A DNA stretch of 64,000 bases from Pseudaquidulcibacter saccharophilus. Its GTDB lineage: Bacteria > Pseudomonadota > Alphaproteobacteria > Caulobacterales > Aquidulcibacteraceae. This document shows positions 56,039 to 64,000 of this stretch, piece after piece (within the stretch, counting starts at the first letter, position 1; each line of letters starts with the position of its first letter). Made by a program: the position numbers and the translations under genes. The notes under the pieces were generated by a model. The model saw only the letters and a program-made list of their open reading frames with translations, was not told the origin of the DNA and made no database searches. The stretch lies in contig NZ_JAHWUS010000001.1 of the NCBI RefSeq assembly GCF_019455445.1, positions 949,856-1,013,855 on the forward strand. Reading direction: 5' to 3'.

Positions 56039-57205
56039 ATGAGGTTGGCTGTGCTATTAAGAAAACTGCATTTTTTTTATTTATTTAGTGCCATAATTAT
56101 TGCAGCCTTTTCATTGGTTGGTAATTCATCATTCGCGAAAGATGACATATTTGCGAGTGAAACATGCTCTCAAGGTGTTTTCAATCTTGGCGCAGAAAAG
56201 AGATTTCCAACTGCAACTAAAAACCTCGAATATATTTTTGATTATTTGCATATTTTTGATGTTGAGGATGATAAATATTTTGCACCTGATCGTAGAACGG
56301 TCATGGAATATTTTAAAGTTAGTCCTGAAATAATTGAAGACTTAATTAGTGAAGATGTACCAAGTAAGGAAAAATTAATTGCGTATTATCGCCCTTTGCT
56401 TAATGAAGCAAATAATGCGCCAAATTATTTTAGAGATGATCTTGCAAATAATAATTTTGATATAAAGGATTTTACCGAAATAAATGGTTTTGTATTTATG
56501 ATTCCCAAATTTTTCGAATGTTTAAATGGTATCAACAGTCAAGTTGATAAATATGACGTTGGTAATAAAATTAATATATCCGCCTTACTGGAACAATACC
56601 GTAAATATTCTTCAGAATATCTTTTAAGGCATGAAAAAGAAGTGGTTGCATATTCAGATAAAATTACAAATTCCGATAAAATTTCTGTTTATGATGCCTT
56701 TAATGCATACACTCTTACATCAATTTTGTTATATGATGATATTAGCTTATTGCAATTGTATAAAGAAGGATTTCAAAAAAAGCCTGAGCTAAAAAATAAG
56801 ATTTTAAAAGCTTATGCCCATGCCCAACAAGTAATCGCACAAATTAATAATTTAAATAATAATGGGCAAAAGTGTATGATTTCTGATAATGATAAAGCAA
56901 TTAGGAACAAATATATAAATCCTGACTTTGGTAATAGTAATGATATTTCTCAAAGATTGATACCGACAAACGGTATCGATATAAATTTTATAGCTTCATT
57001 TGATGTGGATGCTCAAGGGATGCCTCATAATATTACTTTCGAGCCAAAGGTTGAAGGCAAATATTTTGAAGGTGGGGATAGTGATGCGGAAAAAAACATT
57101 GCCGCTATGACTGAAAATATAAATGCTTATAATTATGTGCCAGGTCTTAAAGATTGCAAACCCTATGCAGTTAGGGGGAAAGTAAACTTTGACTTTAAAG
57201 AATAG
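56039..57205 (+). CDS. Secreted four-cysteine protein with TonB-C-like end (paralogue 1)
   Basis: 388 residues. A signal peptide (about residues 1–33, ending SSFAKDD) is followed by an acidic, Asn/Asp-rich helical domain. The C-terminal 75 residues show a TonB-C-like pattern: FIASFDVDAQGMPHNITF, then NAYNYVPGLKDCKPYAVRGKVNFDF. The mature chain has exactly four cysteines (ETCSQG, FECLNG, QKCMIS, KDCKPY), each with a counterpart in 58851–59798. Function unknown. The gene is very AT-rich compared with tsaC upstream, suggesting transfer. Confidence 0.7.
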   Translation: MRLAVLLRKLHFFYLFSAIIIAAFSLVGNSSFAKDDIFASETCSQGVFNLGAEKRFPTATKNLEYIFDYLHIFDVEDDKYFAPDRRTVMEYFKVSPEIIEDLISEDVPSKEKLIAYYRPLLNEANNAPNYFRDDLANNNFDIKDFTEINGFVFMIPKFFECLNGINSQVDKYDVGNKINISALLEQYRKYSSEYLLRHEKEVVAYSDKITNSDKISVYDAFNAYTLTSILLYDDISLLQLYKEGFQKKPELKNKILKAYAHAQQVIAQINNLNNNGQKCMISDNDKAIRNKYINPDFGNSNDISQRLIPTNGIDINFIASFDVDAQGMPHNITFEPKVEGKYFEGGDSDAEKNIAAMTENINAYNYVPGLKDCKPYAVRGKVNFDFKE

Positions 57206-57487
57206 CGTATAGATAAAATATGCAAAAAATGGATAAGTTATAAAGACTGCTTTGATTATGTATATGGATATAAAGCGGGCGATTAACGACAGGTTACAAC
57301 GTGCTGCCGGGTTAAATAAATAATAGAAAAACTAAAGTCATATAAGCATAAAATAGAAGTTATTGATTAAATCCTCTTTTTGCCTCTAGAAATTATATTT
57401 TGAGAGGATTTTGTACAACCTTCAAGCAGTTTACAAAGGTTATAACATAAATATAATTATTTATAATATTGTGCGAAGGAGGATGTT
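57206..57487. other. AT-rich spacer with a tsaC-tail remnant and an inverted repeat
   Basis: Besides the remnant at 57279–57323, AAATCCTCT (57369–57377) pairs with AGAGGATTT (57403–57411) across a 25-base loop. It could be a terminator-like or regulatory fold in front of the Sel1 gene; no T tract follows. The rest is AT-rich and without frames. Confidence 0.5.
57279..57323 (+). pseudogene. Remnant of a tsaC/sua5 3' end
   Basis: Read in frame, this stretch encodes AINDRLQRAAGLNK and a stop. The tail of tsaC (55890–55931) encodes AINDRLVRAAGTI and a stop. Ten of eleven leading residues agree, while the DNA differs mainly at third codon positions, so it looks like the end of a diverged homologue rather than a recent duplicate. 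No upstream part of the gene remains in frame beyond a few codons. Confidence 0.7.
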
Positions 57488-58702
57488 TTGACTGCCGCCA
57501 AATCCGTATTAAAGCTTTTTATAACTTCCTTTTTTGTATTCACACCAATTTTTGCAATCAGCAATATTGCAAATGCGCAAACAAATAATGCGCCATCAAA
57601 GCAAGATATTGCCAAAGTTTTTTACCAAAATGGCGAAAAAGCAAATAGTTCAAGGGATTATTCAGCGGCATTAGAATATTATAAAAAAGCTGCCAACCTA
57701 GATCATGTTGAGGCAATGAACATGATTGGTTTTTACTATCAAAATGGTTATGGCATAAATGCAGATTATACCAAGGCTTTTGAGTGGTATAAAAAAGCTG
57801 CGGCGCTTGGCAGCAGTAATGCGATGAATAATATTGGAAATTTATATGTTGATGGTCTGGGCGTAACCAAAGATTATGCCAAGGCAATAGAATGGCTTCA
57901 AAAAGCCGCCTTACTTAATAGCCCGGCCGCATTCAATAATATTGGATATATATATGAAAATGGCGGTGATGGCGAAGATTATAGCAAATTAGGGGTTTCA
58001 GCCGATACCGCAAGGATGCTTTCAGGTTACGGCGTAAAAAAAGATTATACCAAGGCAAGGGAAAATTATGAAAAGGCGCTTGGCATAAATCCAAATTACT
58101 CAAGGGCGTTGTTTCACTTGGGTAATATATATGAACAAGGATTAGGAGTAACGCAGGATTACTCAACAGCAGGGGCATATTATATTAAAGCGGTTAATAA
58201 TGGCGATATTGATTCAATTCTTAGGCTGGCTAATTTTTATTATGATGGCAGAGGTGTAACGCAAGATGATACGACTGCCTTGAATTTATATGAGACATGG
58301 TATGGAAAGGCTCTTAACGCAGACGAAAAACTATTTTATTCTACCAGAATAAATCAGTTAGAAGTAAAATTAAAAGCTAAAAAAGATAATGAAGATGCCG
58401 CAGCATTAAAGGCAGAAAAAGAAGCAGAAGAGCAGGCTGAATGTCGTCATCTTTCAGACGAAATGGATACTATATCATCGGAACAAGACAGGCTTGAAAC
58501 TGCAATTGATTTAAGGAAAACAGCTATAATGCTTGCGCAACAAAACTTGTCGCTTGCTTCAAGTCGGGGGGCATATACAGGTGGATATGCTGCGCAACTG
58601 GCGGAATTACAATCTGGATATGCAAATATGGTTAGAGAGTATAATTCAATGGTGAAAAAGCGTAATAATTTAGTGACTAAATATCGTGATAAATGCGAGT
58701 AA
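57488..58702 (+). CDS. Secreted Sel1-repeat protein with C-terminal coiled coil
   Basis: 404 residues. The start is TTG at 57488: AGGAGG (57477–57482) is five bases upstream, and the ATG at 57483 is too close. A signal peptide (about 1–31, ending NIANAQ) precedes five or six Sel1 (TPR-like) repeats between residues 38 and 275, e.g. AMNNIGNLYVDGLGVTKDYA. The last 115 residues are a Glu/Lys/Gln-rich coiled coil bounded by two cysteines (QAECRHL and YRDKCE). Sel1 proteins act as scaffolds. It sits between two paralogous secreted proteins. Confidence 0.88.
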   Translation: MTAAKSVLKLFITSFFVFTPIFAISNIANAQTNNAPSKQDIAKVFYQNGEKANSSRDYSAALEYYKKAANLDHVEAMNMIGFYYQNGYGINADYTKAFEWYKKAAALGSSNAMNNIGNLYVDGLGVTKDYAKAIEWLQKAALLNSPAAFNNIGYIYENGGDGEDYSKLGVSADTARMLSGYGVKKDYTKARENYEKALGINPNYSRALFHLGNIYEQGLGVTQDYSTAGAYYIKAVNNGDIDSILRLANFYYDGRGVTQDDTTALNLYETWYGKALNADEKLFYSTRINQLEVKLKAKKDNEDAAALKAEKEAEEQAECRHLSDEMDTISSEQDRLETAIDLRKTAIMLAQQNLSLASSRGAYTGGYAAQLAELQSGYANMVREYNSMVKKRNNLVTKYRDKCE

Positions 58703-58850
58703 ACGCTTTTAAAGTTTGCCTCTAAAGCAATTTGACAAAAACCTATGACGCATCATGCGCAATACCAATCTATAATGCGCGGCGGGTGGATAAAGGCTGG
58801 ATAATTCGATAGAATTATAATATCAACTAAAAGCAGAATTGGAACTGGTA

Positions 58851-59798
58851 ATGAAGTTGAAATTGTCTTTGGTTTTAATGGGTTGTTTGGCATTTTGGGG
58901 CGCTGACGCGTTTGCTAAACCCTTGGAATATTCAAATTGTCGTGACTTGCCGTCATTATATTTATTGCCACAAAGCGATGCGTTCAAAACCAAGTTTTCT
59001 GCATCATTGGACAATTCTTCACAAAGTTCCATAGAAATATATAATCAGTTTCCAGAAGTATTCAAAAGCGACTTGAATAAGACAGAGTTCAGCGCATATG
59101 AGCTTAATCAAATTGATATTTTCCGAAATGTTTTTGTAAAAAAATATCGTGAATGTGGTTCGGAATTATCAGAAAATTCAAAAACCGCTTTAGGTACCGA
59201 CGCAAATATTGCGCGCTTAAATTCATATCTTGATGAATATGTTTTGCGCCTTGCCGATGGTTTTGGCGATAAAATAAACAATGCCACAAAATTTAAGGTC
59301 GAAGATTTATACAATTATAAGCGTGAATTCGATGATGTTTTTTATACTTATAGCGGATTTTATAACGGCCTAATTGAAACCAAACCCGCACTTTTAAACA
59401 AGCTAAAAACCGCCGAGGCAAAGATTAAACTTGCTATTGAACAGGCGTACGCAATTGATGCGCGGGGCGGGACGTGCCTTATTGAAGATAATAAAAAGGC
59501 ATATTTATTGATGCCGACTTATTCATTTAATCATAAGACTTTTCCGCAATTCAACGGGGCGGTTACACCGCGCAAAATATTATTTGCTGTTGATGCAAAC
59601 GGACATTCCACAAATATAAAAGCATCGCCACCATTTACAAAAAGCGATTTCAAATCCGAAAAAGATATTGCCAAAGCCAATGAGGAAATCGGAAACTATA
59701 TTTCAACCGCAGTCATCTATCCACCGGCAAAAAATTGTATTGGCCAAATAGGGGTGGGGGAAACAACCGTTGATTTATACCATATCCATCATCATTGA
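58851..59798 (+). CDS. Secreted four-cysteine protein with TonB-C-like end (paralogue 2)
   Basis: 315 residues from the ATG at 58851, preferred over the TTG at 58839 because GGAACTGG sits between them. A signal peptide ends near ADAFAK. The mature chain has four cysteines (SNCRDL, RECGSE, GTCLIE, KNCIGQ) in the same order as paralogue 1. Shared blocks are KPALLNKLKTAEAKIKLAIEQ and FAVDANGHSTNIK. The C-terminus ends YHIHHH, a natural histidine tail. Function unknown; it shares the cluster with the Sel1 protein. Confidence 0.7.
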   Translation: MKLKLSLVLMGCLAFWGADAFAKPLEYSNCRDLPSLYLLPQSDAFKTKFSASLDNSSQSSIEIYNQFPEVFKSDLNKTEFSAYELNQIDIFRNVFVKKYRECGSELSENSKTALGTDANIARLNSYLDEYVLRLADGFGDKINNATKFKVEDLYNYKREFDDVFYTYSGFYNGLIETKPALLNKLKTAEAKIKLAIEQAYAIDARGGTCLIEDNKKAYLLMPTYSFNHKTFPQFNGAVTPRKILFAVDANGHSTNIKASPPFTKSDFKSEKDIAKANEEIGNYISTAVIYPPAKNCIGQIGVGETTVDLYHIHHH

Positions 59799-59904
59799 TT
59801 AGAATATTAAATTCTTTAAAAATGCACTTCAACAAAGTTCTCTTACCAAAACATGTGCAAAGAATTTTTGGAAACCGCGTTTTTAATTGAATTTCTAACA
59901 ATTA

Positions 59905-59998
59905 AGTGAAGCGAAAGCGGAACGCAAGCGCGATTGAGCGCCGGCGGCGAGTGCCGCCGCCCCACCGGAGGCATAATGCGAAGCATTTAGCCGTGAGG
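59905..59998. repeat. GC-rich structured intergenic element downstream of yejF
   Basis: An abrupt GC-rich block in AT-rich surroundings. It contains CGGCGGC–GAGT–GCCGCCG (59942–59959, perfect 7-bp stem) and AATGC–GAA–GCATT (about 59975–59987). It has no credible frame. It lies between convergent genes and could act as a terminator for yejF on the minus strand, or be a dispersed repeat unit. Confidence 0.55.
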
Positions 59999-60008
59999 TC
60001 AAAAAATA

Positions 60009-61811
60009 TCAATCAAATTCCGCCACCAAATGCCCCTTGGCGACTTCGATAAGTTTCGGGCGATATTGCTCGCCGTCACCATCCACAAGTTTTGATTTCA
60101 TAAAGCGTAATTGTGCCTTTGCATCCATTGGTGATGGAAGATCGCCTTCAAGTTTGATGCGCTTGCGTGATTTTTCAATTTTTGGATCAGGTATTGGTGC
60201 GGCGGATATAAGCGCCTTGGTATATGGGTGACGGGCATCGTTATAGATGCTTTCGCGGTCGGCGGTTTCAACCACACGCCCCAAATACATCACCATAATG
60301 CGGTGTGAAACTTCGCGGACAACCGCCAAATCATGGGAAATAAATAGCATCCCAAGTTTAAATTCACGCTGCAAATCCAAAAGCAAATCAATGATTTGTG
60401 CGCGAATTGAAACATCAAGTGCCGAGACCGCTTCATCACAAACCACGAATTTCGGTTTCAAAATCATTGCACGGGCGATGCCAACACGTTGGTTTTGGCC
60501 ACCAGAAAATTCGTGCGGATAGCGGTTAATCCAATTGGGATCAAGGCCCACACGTTCCATAATTTCGCGCACTTTTTCATCGCGCTCTTTACCATTCATA
60601 AGTGGGTAATGCACCAATAATGGTTCGGCAATAGAGGCGCCAATCGTCATTCTTGGGTCCAATGATGCCAATGGATCTTGGAAAACAATGGTCATATCCT
60701 TGCGGTCGGCACGAATTTCGCTTGCCTTCTTTTGCGAAATATCTTTGCCAAGCCACGCAATCGCACCCGATGTTGGTGGTATAAGTTTTAATACCGCGCG
60801 GGCAAGCGTTGATTTACCACAACCAGATTCACCAACCACGCCAATTGTTTCACCCTTGCGCACAGTAATATCAACGCCATCAACGGCCTTTAGTGGCATT
60901 TTATGCGGGAAAAGCCCTGCCTTGACCACAATTGGGAAATGAACTTTTAAATCCTTACCTTCAACTACGATTTCGTCTTTTTCGCTTGGTGCGGCTGCAA
61001 GCTGCGCGCCTTTACGCGTCTTTGCATCGATACGTGGCACGGCGGCAAGTAGCTTTTTTGTATATTCGTCTTGTGGGTTATAGAAAATATCTTCAACGCT
61101 GCCTTGTTCAACATATGCGCCCTTATTCATAACCTGCACATGGTCGGCAAGGCGGGCAACAACGCCCATATCGTGGGTTACAAGGGCAATTGCCGCACCG
61201 GTTTCGCGGCGTAATTCTTCCATCAACTCAAGAACCTGTGCCTGAACGGTTACATCAAGTGCGGTTGTCGGTTCGTCGGCAATCAAAAGCTTGGGTGAAC
61301 ACAACATGGCAATGGCAATCATCACCCTTTGGCGCATTCCGCCTGATAATTCGTGGGGATATTGGTTAAGTCTGCGTTTGGCTTCGGGGATACGAACACG
61401 TTCAAGCCAATCAACGCAATGTTTCGCCGCCGCATCGCCACGCAATTGTGTATGAAGTTTAAGAACTTCATCCATTTGCGCCCCAATTTTCATATGGGGG
61501 GTAAGGGAGGTGAGGGGATCTTGGAAAATCATCGACATTTGATTGCCGCGAATTTCATTCAATTCTTTTGATTTAAGGCCAAGGATTTCTTTGCCATTAA
61601 ATTTTATTGACCCGTTCGCAACACCATTGCGTGCCAAAAGCCCCATTGCGGTTAAAAAAGTTTGTGATTTGCCAGAACCAGATTCGCCAACAATCGCCAC
61701 ACATTCACCGGCATTAATATCAAGATTAATGCCTTTAACCGCGTTGATTATGCCATCGGGGGTCGTGAAGTTAATTTTTAAATCACGCACACTTAGAATT
61801 GGCTGTTGCAA
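60009..61811 (-). CDS. yejF: ABC transporter with two ATPase domains, YejF/peptide type
   Basis: 600 residues with two Opp/Dpp-type ABC domains. Domain 1: [10 protein letters not shown] (Walker A), [22 protein letters not shown]. Domain 2 (from about 290): [34 protein letters not shown]. Each is followed by the oligopeptide-type NPxxPYT-like tail ([18 protein letters not shown]). This matches YejF of the microcin C/peptide importer. The permease and binding-protein genes must lie elsewhere. The start is TTG at 61811, with GGGAG about eight bases upstream. Confidence 0.88.
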   Translation of the reverse strand: MQQPILSVRDLKINFTTPDGIINAVKGINLDINAGECVAIVGESGSGKSQTFLTAMGLLARNGVANGSIKFNGKEILGLKSKELNEIRGNQMSMIFQDPLTSLTPHMKIGAQMDEVLKLHTQLRGDAAAKHCVDWLERVRIPEAKRRLNQYPHELSGGMRQRVMIAIAMLCSPKLLIADEPTTALDVTVQAQVLELMEELRRETGAAIALVTHDMGVVARLADHVQVMNKGAYVEQGSVEDIFYNPQDEYTKKLLAAVPRIDAKTRKGAQLAAAPSEKDEIVVEGKDLKVHFPIVVKAGLFPHKMPLKAVDGVDITVRKGETIGVVGESGCGKSTLARAVLKLIPPTSGAIAWLGKDISQKKASEIRADRKDMTIVFQDPLASLDPRMTIGASIAEPLLVHYPLMNGKERDEKVREIMERVGLDPNWINRYPHEFSGGQNQRVGIARAMILKPKFVVCDEAVSALDVSIRAQIIDLLLDLQREFKLGMLFISHDLAVVREVSHRIMVMYLGRVVETADRESIYNDARHPYTKALISAAPIPDPKIEKSRKRIKLEGDLPSPMDAKAQLRFMKSKLVDGDGEQYRPKLIEVAKGHLVAEFD

Positions 61812-61991
61812 AACTTTCTCCCGCTTTAGACAGTTTGTTTTCTATTTTGCCAAAAGACAACATAAATCTGGCATTGCGCAAGTGATTTTTGTGTAAAAAA
61901 ACAAGTTTTTTAACAGTTTTTACCCTTTATCCCGCTGCTATGGGGAATAAAAATGATGTAGTTAATCTCGCAAAAAAGAATCGGAAGAAAT

Positions 61992-62768
61992 ATGCGAATT
62001 TTATTGGTCAATGATGACGGAATTCATGCCCCGGGGTTGGGCGTATTAGAAGAAATCGCCCGCGAACTAAGCGATGATATTTGGATTGTCGCCCCCGATG
62101 TGGAGCGTTCGGGCGCATCGCGTGCATTAACACTGACTGATCCAATCAGGGTAAGAAAAATCGATGACCGCCGTTATTCATGCTCTGGCACACCAACTGA
62201 TTGTGTGCTTTTGGGGGTTTTGGATTTGGTTAAAGGCAAAAAGCCAGATTTGATTTTATCGGGCGTTAACCGCGGTCAAAATCTGGCCGAAGATGTAACA
62301 GTTTCGGGAACTGTTGCCGGCGCGGTGCAGGGGATGCAAATGGGTATTCCATCAATCGCACTTTCGCAAACTATTGATTATGACCACGGCAAAGAATGTG
62401 ATTGGACCATTTCCAAACAAACCGGTGCCGAGGTTGTGAAACGTCTTTTGAAACATAAATGGTCATCAAAAACCGTTATGAATGTTAATTTCCCAGACTT
62501 TTTAAAAGATGGGCAGTTGGCAATTGAGGCAACCCACCAAGGGGCGCGTGATGAAGACGTGAATCACGTTGATCGCCGTGCTGATTTACGTGGTAATGAT
62601 TATTATTGGCTTGGCTATAATAACAAGCAACTTACGCCTGAAGAAGGTTCTGATTTGCGGGCGGTAATGGATGGCAAGGTTTCTGTGACACCGTTGCATA
62701 TTGATTTAACCGCCAAAAAAGTTTTGTCTCAATTGGCAAAAGAATTTAACTATAATGGGGCCGTATAA
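61992..62768 (+). CDS. surE: 5'/3'-nucleotidase SurE
   Basis: 258 residues. SurE hydrolyses nucleoside monophosphates and short polyphosphates. The metal site MRILLVNDDGIHAPG, WIVAPDVERSGASRALT, YSCSGTPTDCVLLG and ILSGVNRGQNLAEDVTVSGTVAGA are present. GGAAGAAAT precedes the ATG. It is followed three bases later by pcm and then a LysM protein, the classical surE–pcm–nlpD order. Confidence 0.97.
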   Translation: MRILLVNDDGIHAPGLGVLEEIARELSDDIWIVAPDVERSGASRALTLTDPIRVRKIDDRRYSCSGTPTDCVLLGVLDLVKGKKPDLILSGVNRGQNLAEDVTVSGTVAGAVQGMQMGIPSIALSQTIDYDHGKECDWTISKQTGAEVVKRLLKHKWSSKTVMNVNFPDFLKDGQLAIEATHQGARDEDVNHVDRRADLRGNDYYWLGYNNKQLTPEEGSDLRAVMDGKVSVTPLHIDLTAKKVLSQLAKEFNYNGAV

Positions 62769-62771
62769 TTC

Positions 62772-63407
62772 ATGAGCATTAATGAAGCGCGCGCACAATT
62801 AATCCTTGCCTTGCGTCAGCAGGGTATCAGGGATGCGCGCGTGCTTGAAGTTATGGAAACAACCCCACGTGAAAAATTTGTTTCGCCAGAATTTGCCGAT
62901 AAGGCATGGGATAATCAGGCATTGCCAATTCCCTTTGGGCAGACAATTTCCCAACCCTTTGTTGTCGGTGCGATGACGGCGGCACTTGGGTTAAAAGGTG
63001 ATGAAAAAGTTTTGGAAATCGGTACTGGTTCGGGTTATCAAACCGCGATTTTATCAAAACTTTGCAAACGGGTTTTCACGATTGAACGTTATCGCCCACT
63101 ATTGCGGATTGCCCAACAGAAATTTGCCGATATGCGCCTGCATAATGTGGTTTCAAAATGTGCCGATGGTGGTCTTGGCTGGGAAGATCAAGGACCGTTT
63201 GACGCAATAATACTTACTTGTGCCGCACCAATTCGCCCTGATACATTGCTTGGGCAGCTAAAGCCTGGTGGGGTTTTGGTTGCACCAGTGGGACAAGGAA
63301 GTGTGCAGGAATTATTGCGTTACAGACGGCGTGAAGATGGCATATTCGAAGAAGAAGAATTAATGGATGTGCGCTTTGTACCATTGCTTCCGGGTACATC
63401 GGGATAG
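62772..63407 (+). CDS. pcm: Protein-L-isoaspartate O-methyltransferase
   Basis: 211 residues. It methylates isoaspartyl residues with S-adenosylmethionine for protein repair. The N-terminal MEVMETTPREKFV-like start, ALPIPFGQTISQPFVVG, SAM-site VLEIGTGSGYQTAILSKL and DAIILTCAAP are visible. It directly follows surE with three bases between, so they are co-transcribed. Confidence 0.97.
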   Translation: MSINEARAQLILALRQQGIRDARVLEVMETTPREKFVSPEFADKAWDNQALPIPFGQTISQPFVVGAMTAALGLKGDEKVLEIGTGSGYQTAILSKLCKRVFTIERYRPLLRIAQQKFADMRLHNVVSKCADGGLGWEDQGPFDAIILTCAAPIRPDTLLGQLKPGGVLVAPVGQGSVQELLRYRRREDGIFEEEELMDVRFVPLLPGTSG

Positions 63408-63449
63408 TCATTAAGCCTATATAAACCAAAACCTGCCAATAGAATCATC

Positions 63450-64000
63450 ATGAAGGCAAGGTTTTGGATTTTTGGCATTTTAACGGCCGCTATTTGTGCG
63501 AATGGCAATTGTATTGCCTTTGCCCAAGATGTTGCGCCACCGGGAACCAAGGCGTTCGATCCGCGCAATCCGCCAACCGAAACCGTTGCCAAACCACATG
63601 AAACCCTTTTTGATATTGCCGAACGCACACGTTCACCATTGCAGGGCATTATTGAGGTAAATGGTTTTTCACCTCCATTTGAAATTTCAGCAGGGCAGGT
63701 GATTAAACTACCACCGCTTAAGGTGCATGTGGTGCAGCCTGGTGAGACATTTGACATAATTGCCGATAGATATTCGGTTGATACCCGTTCTTTGGCGATT
63801 TTTAATAATTTACCCAAGCCATATAAAGTTTCAGTTGGGCAAAAAATTATCTTGCCGGCAATGGTAATGGATACTTTAACCGGTCTTGAACCCCGCGATT
63901 TGGTTGATTTACTAGCAAGTGAGATTGGCGCAGGCCGCCAAGTTTCTGGCGCGAAAAAGGGGACAATCCACCGTGATAATACCATCCCGCAGCTTCCAGA
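63450..64000 (+). CDS. LysM-domain protein, NlpD-like, 5' part
   Basis: The frame runs from the ATG at 63450 off the window end without a stop. A signal sequence (about residues 1–25) ends near IAFAQDV. Two LysM peptidoglycan-binding repeats follow (about residues 47–90: ETLFDIAERTRSPLQGIIEVN; about 92–138: GETFDIIADRYSVDTRSLAIFNN). Members at this position end in an M23/LytM domain, which would lie beyond the window. They activate amidases or build the wall during division. No lipobox is visible, unlike classical NlpD. Confidence 0.85.
   Translation, partial: MKARFWIFGILTAAICANGNCIAFAQDVAPPGTKAFDPRNPPTETVAKPHETLFDIAERTRSPLQGIIEVNGFSPPFEISAGQVIKLPPLKVHVVQPGETFDIIADRYSVDTRSLAIFNNLPKPYKVSVGQKIILPAMVMDTLTGLEPRDLVDLLASEIGAGRQVSGAKKGTIHRDNTIPQLP

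Overview
The window reads as a chromosomal segment of a low-GC (roughly 40 % by eye, not computed), free-living, Gram-negative alphaproteobacterium. The class assignment rests on families and gene orders typical of that group: murA–DUF2948–hisD–UPF0262–low-molecular-weight phosphatase; surE–pcm–LysM protein; two DUF2336 proteins; DUF1491; a PAS_5 protein; a small DnaA domain IV-like protein next to sufE; and a PleC/DivJ-type histidine kinase. I cannot place it below class with confidence. A Caulobacterales/Hyphomonadaceae-like or Micavibrio-like lineage would fit. I see no prophage, transposase, rRNA or CRISPR array.

Layout. 1–4.5 kb: the tail of a cupin/JmjC-like protein, a stand-alone TadG-like vWA protein, a microprotein whose ribosome site lies inside a perfect hairpin, a DUF2189 membrane protein, and a membrane-protein/HTH-regulator pair. 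4.5–11.7 kb: one tightly coupled minus-strand operon for a YbhGFSR-type ABC exporter, with its TetR/CecR-like repressor first, an outer-membrane factor last, and a 30-bp palindromic operator in front. 11.8–14.4 kb: two acyltransferase-3 membrane proteins flanking tRNA-Thr(GGT). 14.6–19.4 kb: the murA/hisD housekeeping cluster and a lipoprotein. 19.4–24.5 kb: glpK, an M15 peptidase, folP, and groESL under a CIRCE element. 24.7–30 kb: two TetR regulators, a pteridine group (QueD-like, FolB, FolM-like) and acs.

30–37.3 kb: a pentapeptide-repeat protein, a creatininase-family hydrolase, DUF2336, a PAN-domain/glutamine-rich secreted protein, the ABC-F protein Uup, a GIY-YIG protein, a GC-rich hairpin element and a CAT-anticodon tRNA. 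37.4–43.2 kb: SIMPL, a DegP-type protease, rarA and recG. 43.2–52.8 kb: a lipoprotein, a YqaA-type membrane protein, DUF1491 and an unknown neighbour, a secreted protein, a histidine kinase, sufE, the DnaA-like HTH protein, PAS_5, a second DUF2336 and an acyl-CoA dehydrogenase. 53–56 kb: a YceI–cytochrome b561–YceI operon and tsaC/sua5. 56–59.8 kb: an accessory trio of secreted proteins, in which two four-cysteine paralogues flank a Sel1-repeat protein. A leftover tsaC-like tail lies inside this trio. 60–64 kb: a YejF-type ABC ATPase, surE, pcm and a truncated LysM protein.

Most of the window is ordinary core chromosome. The parts most worth a second look are the four-cysteine paralogue/Sel1 trio with its tsaC scar, the hairpin-masked microprotein after tadG, the divergent QueD-like protein beside FolB and FolM, the two GC-rich hairpin elements, and the PAN/glutamine-rich protein.
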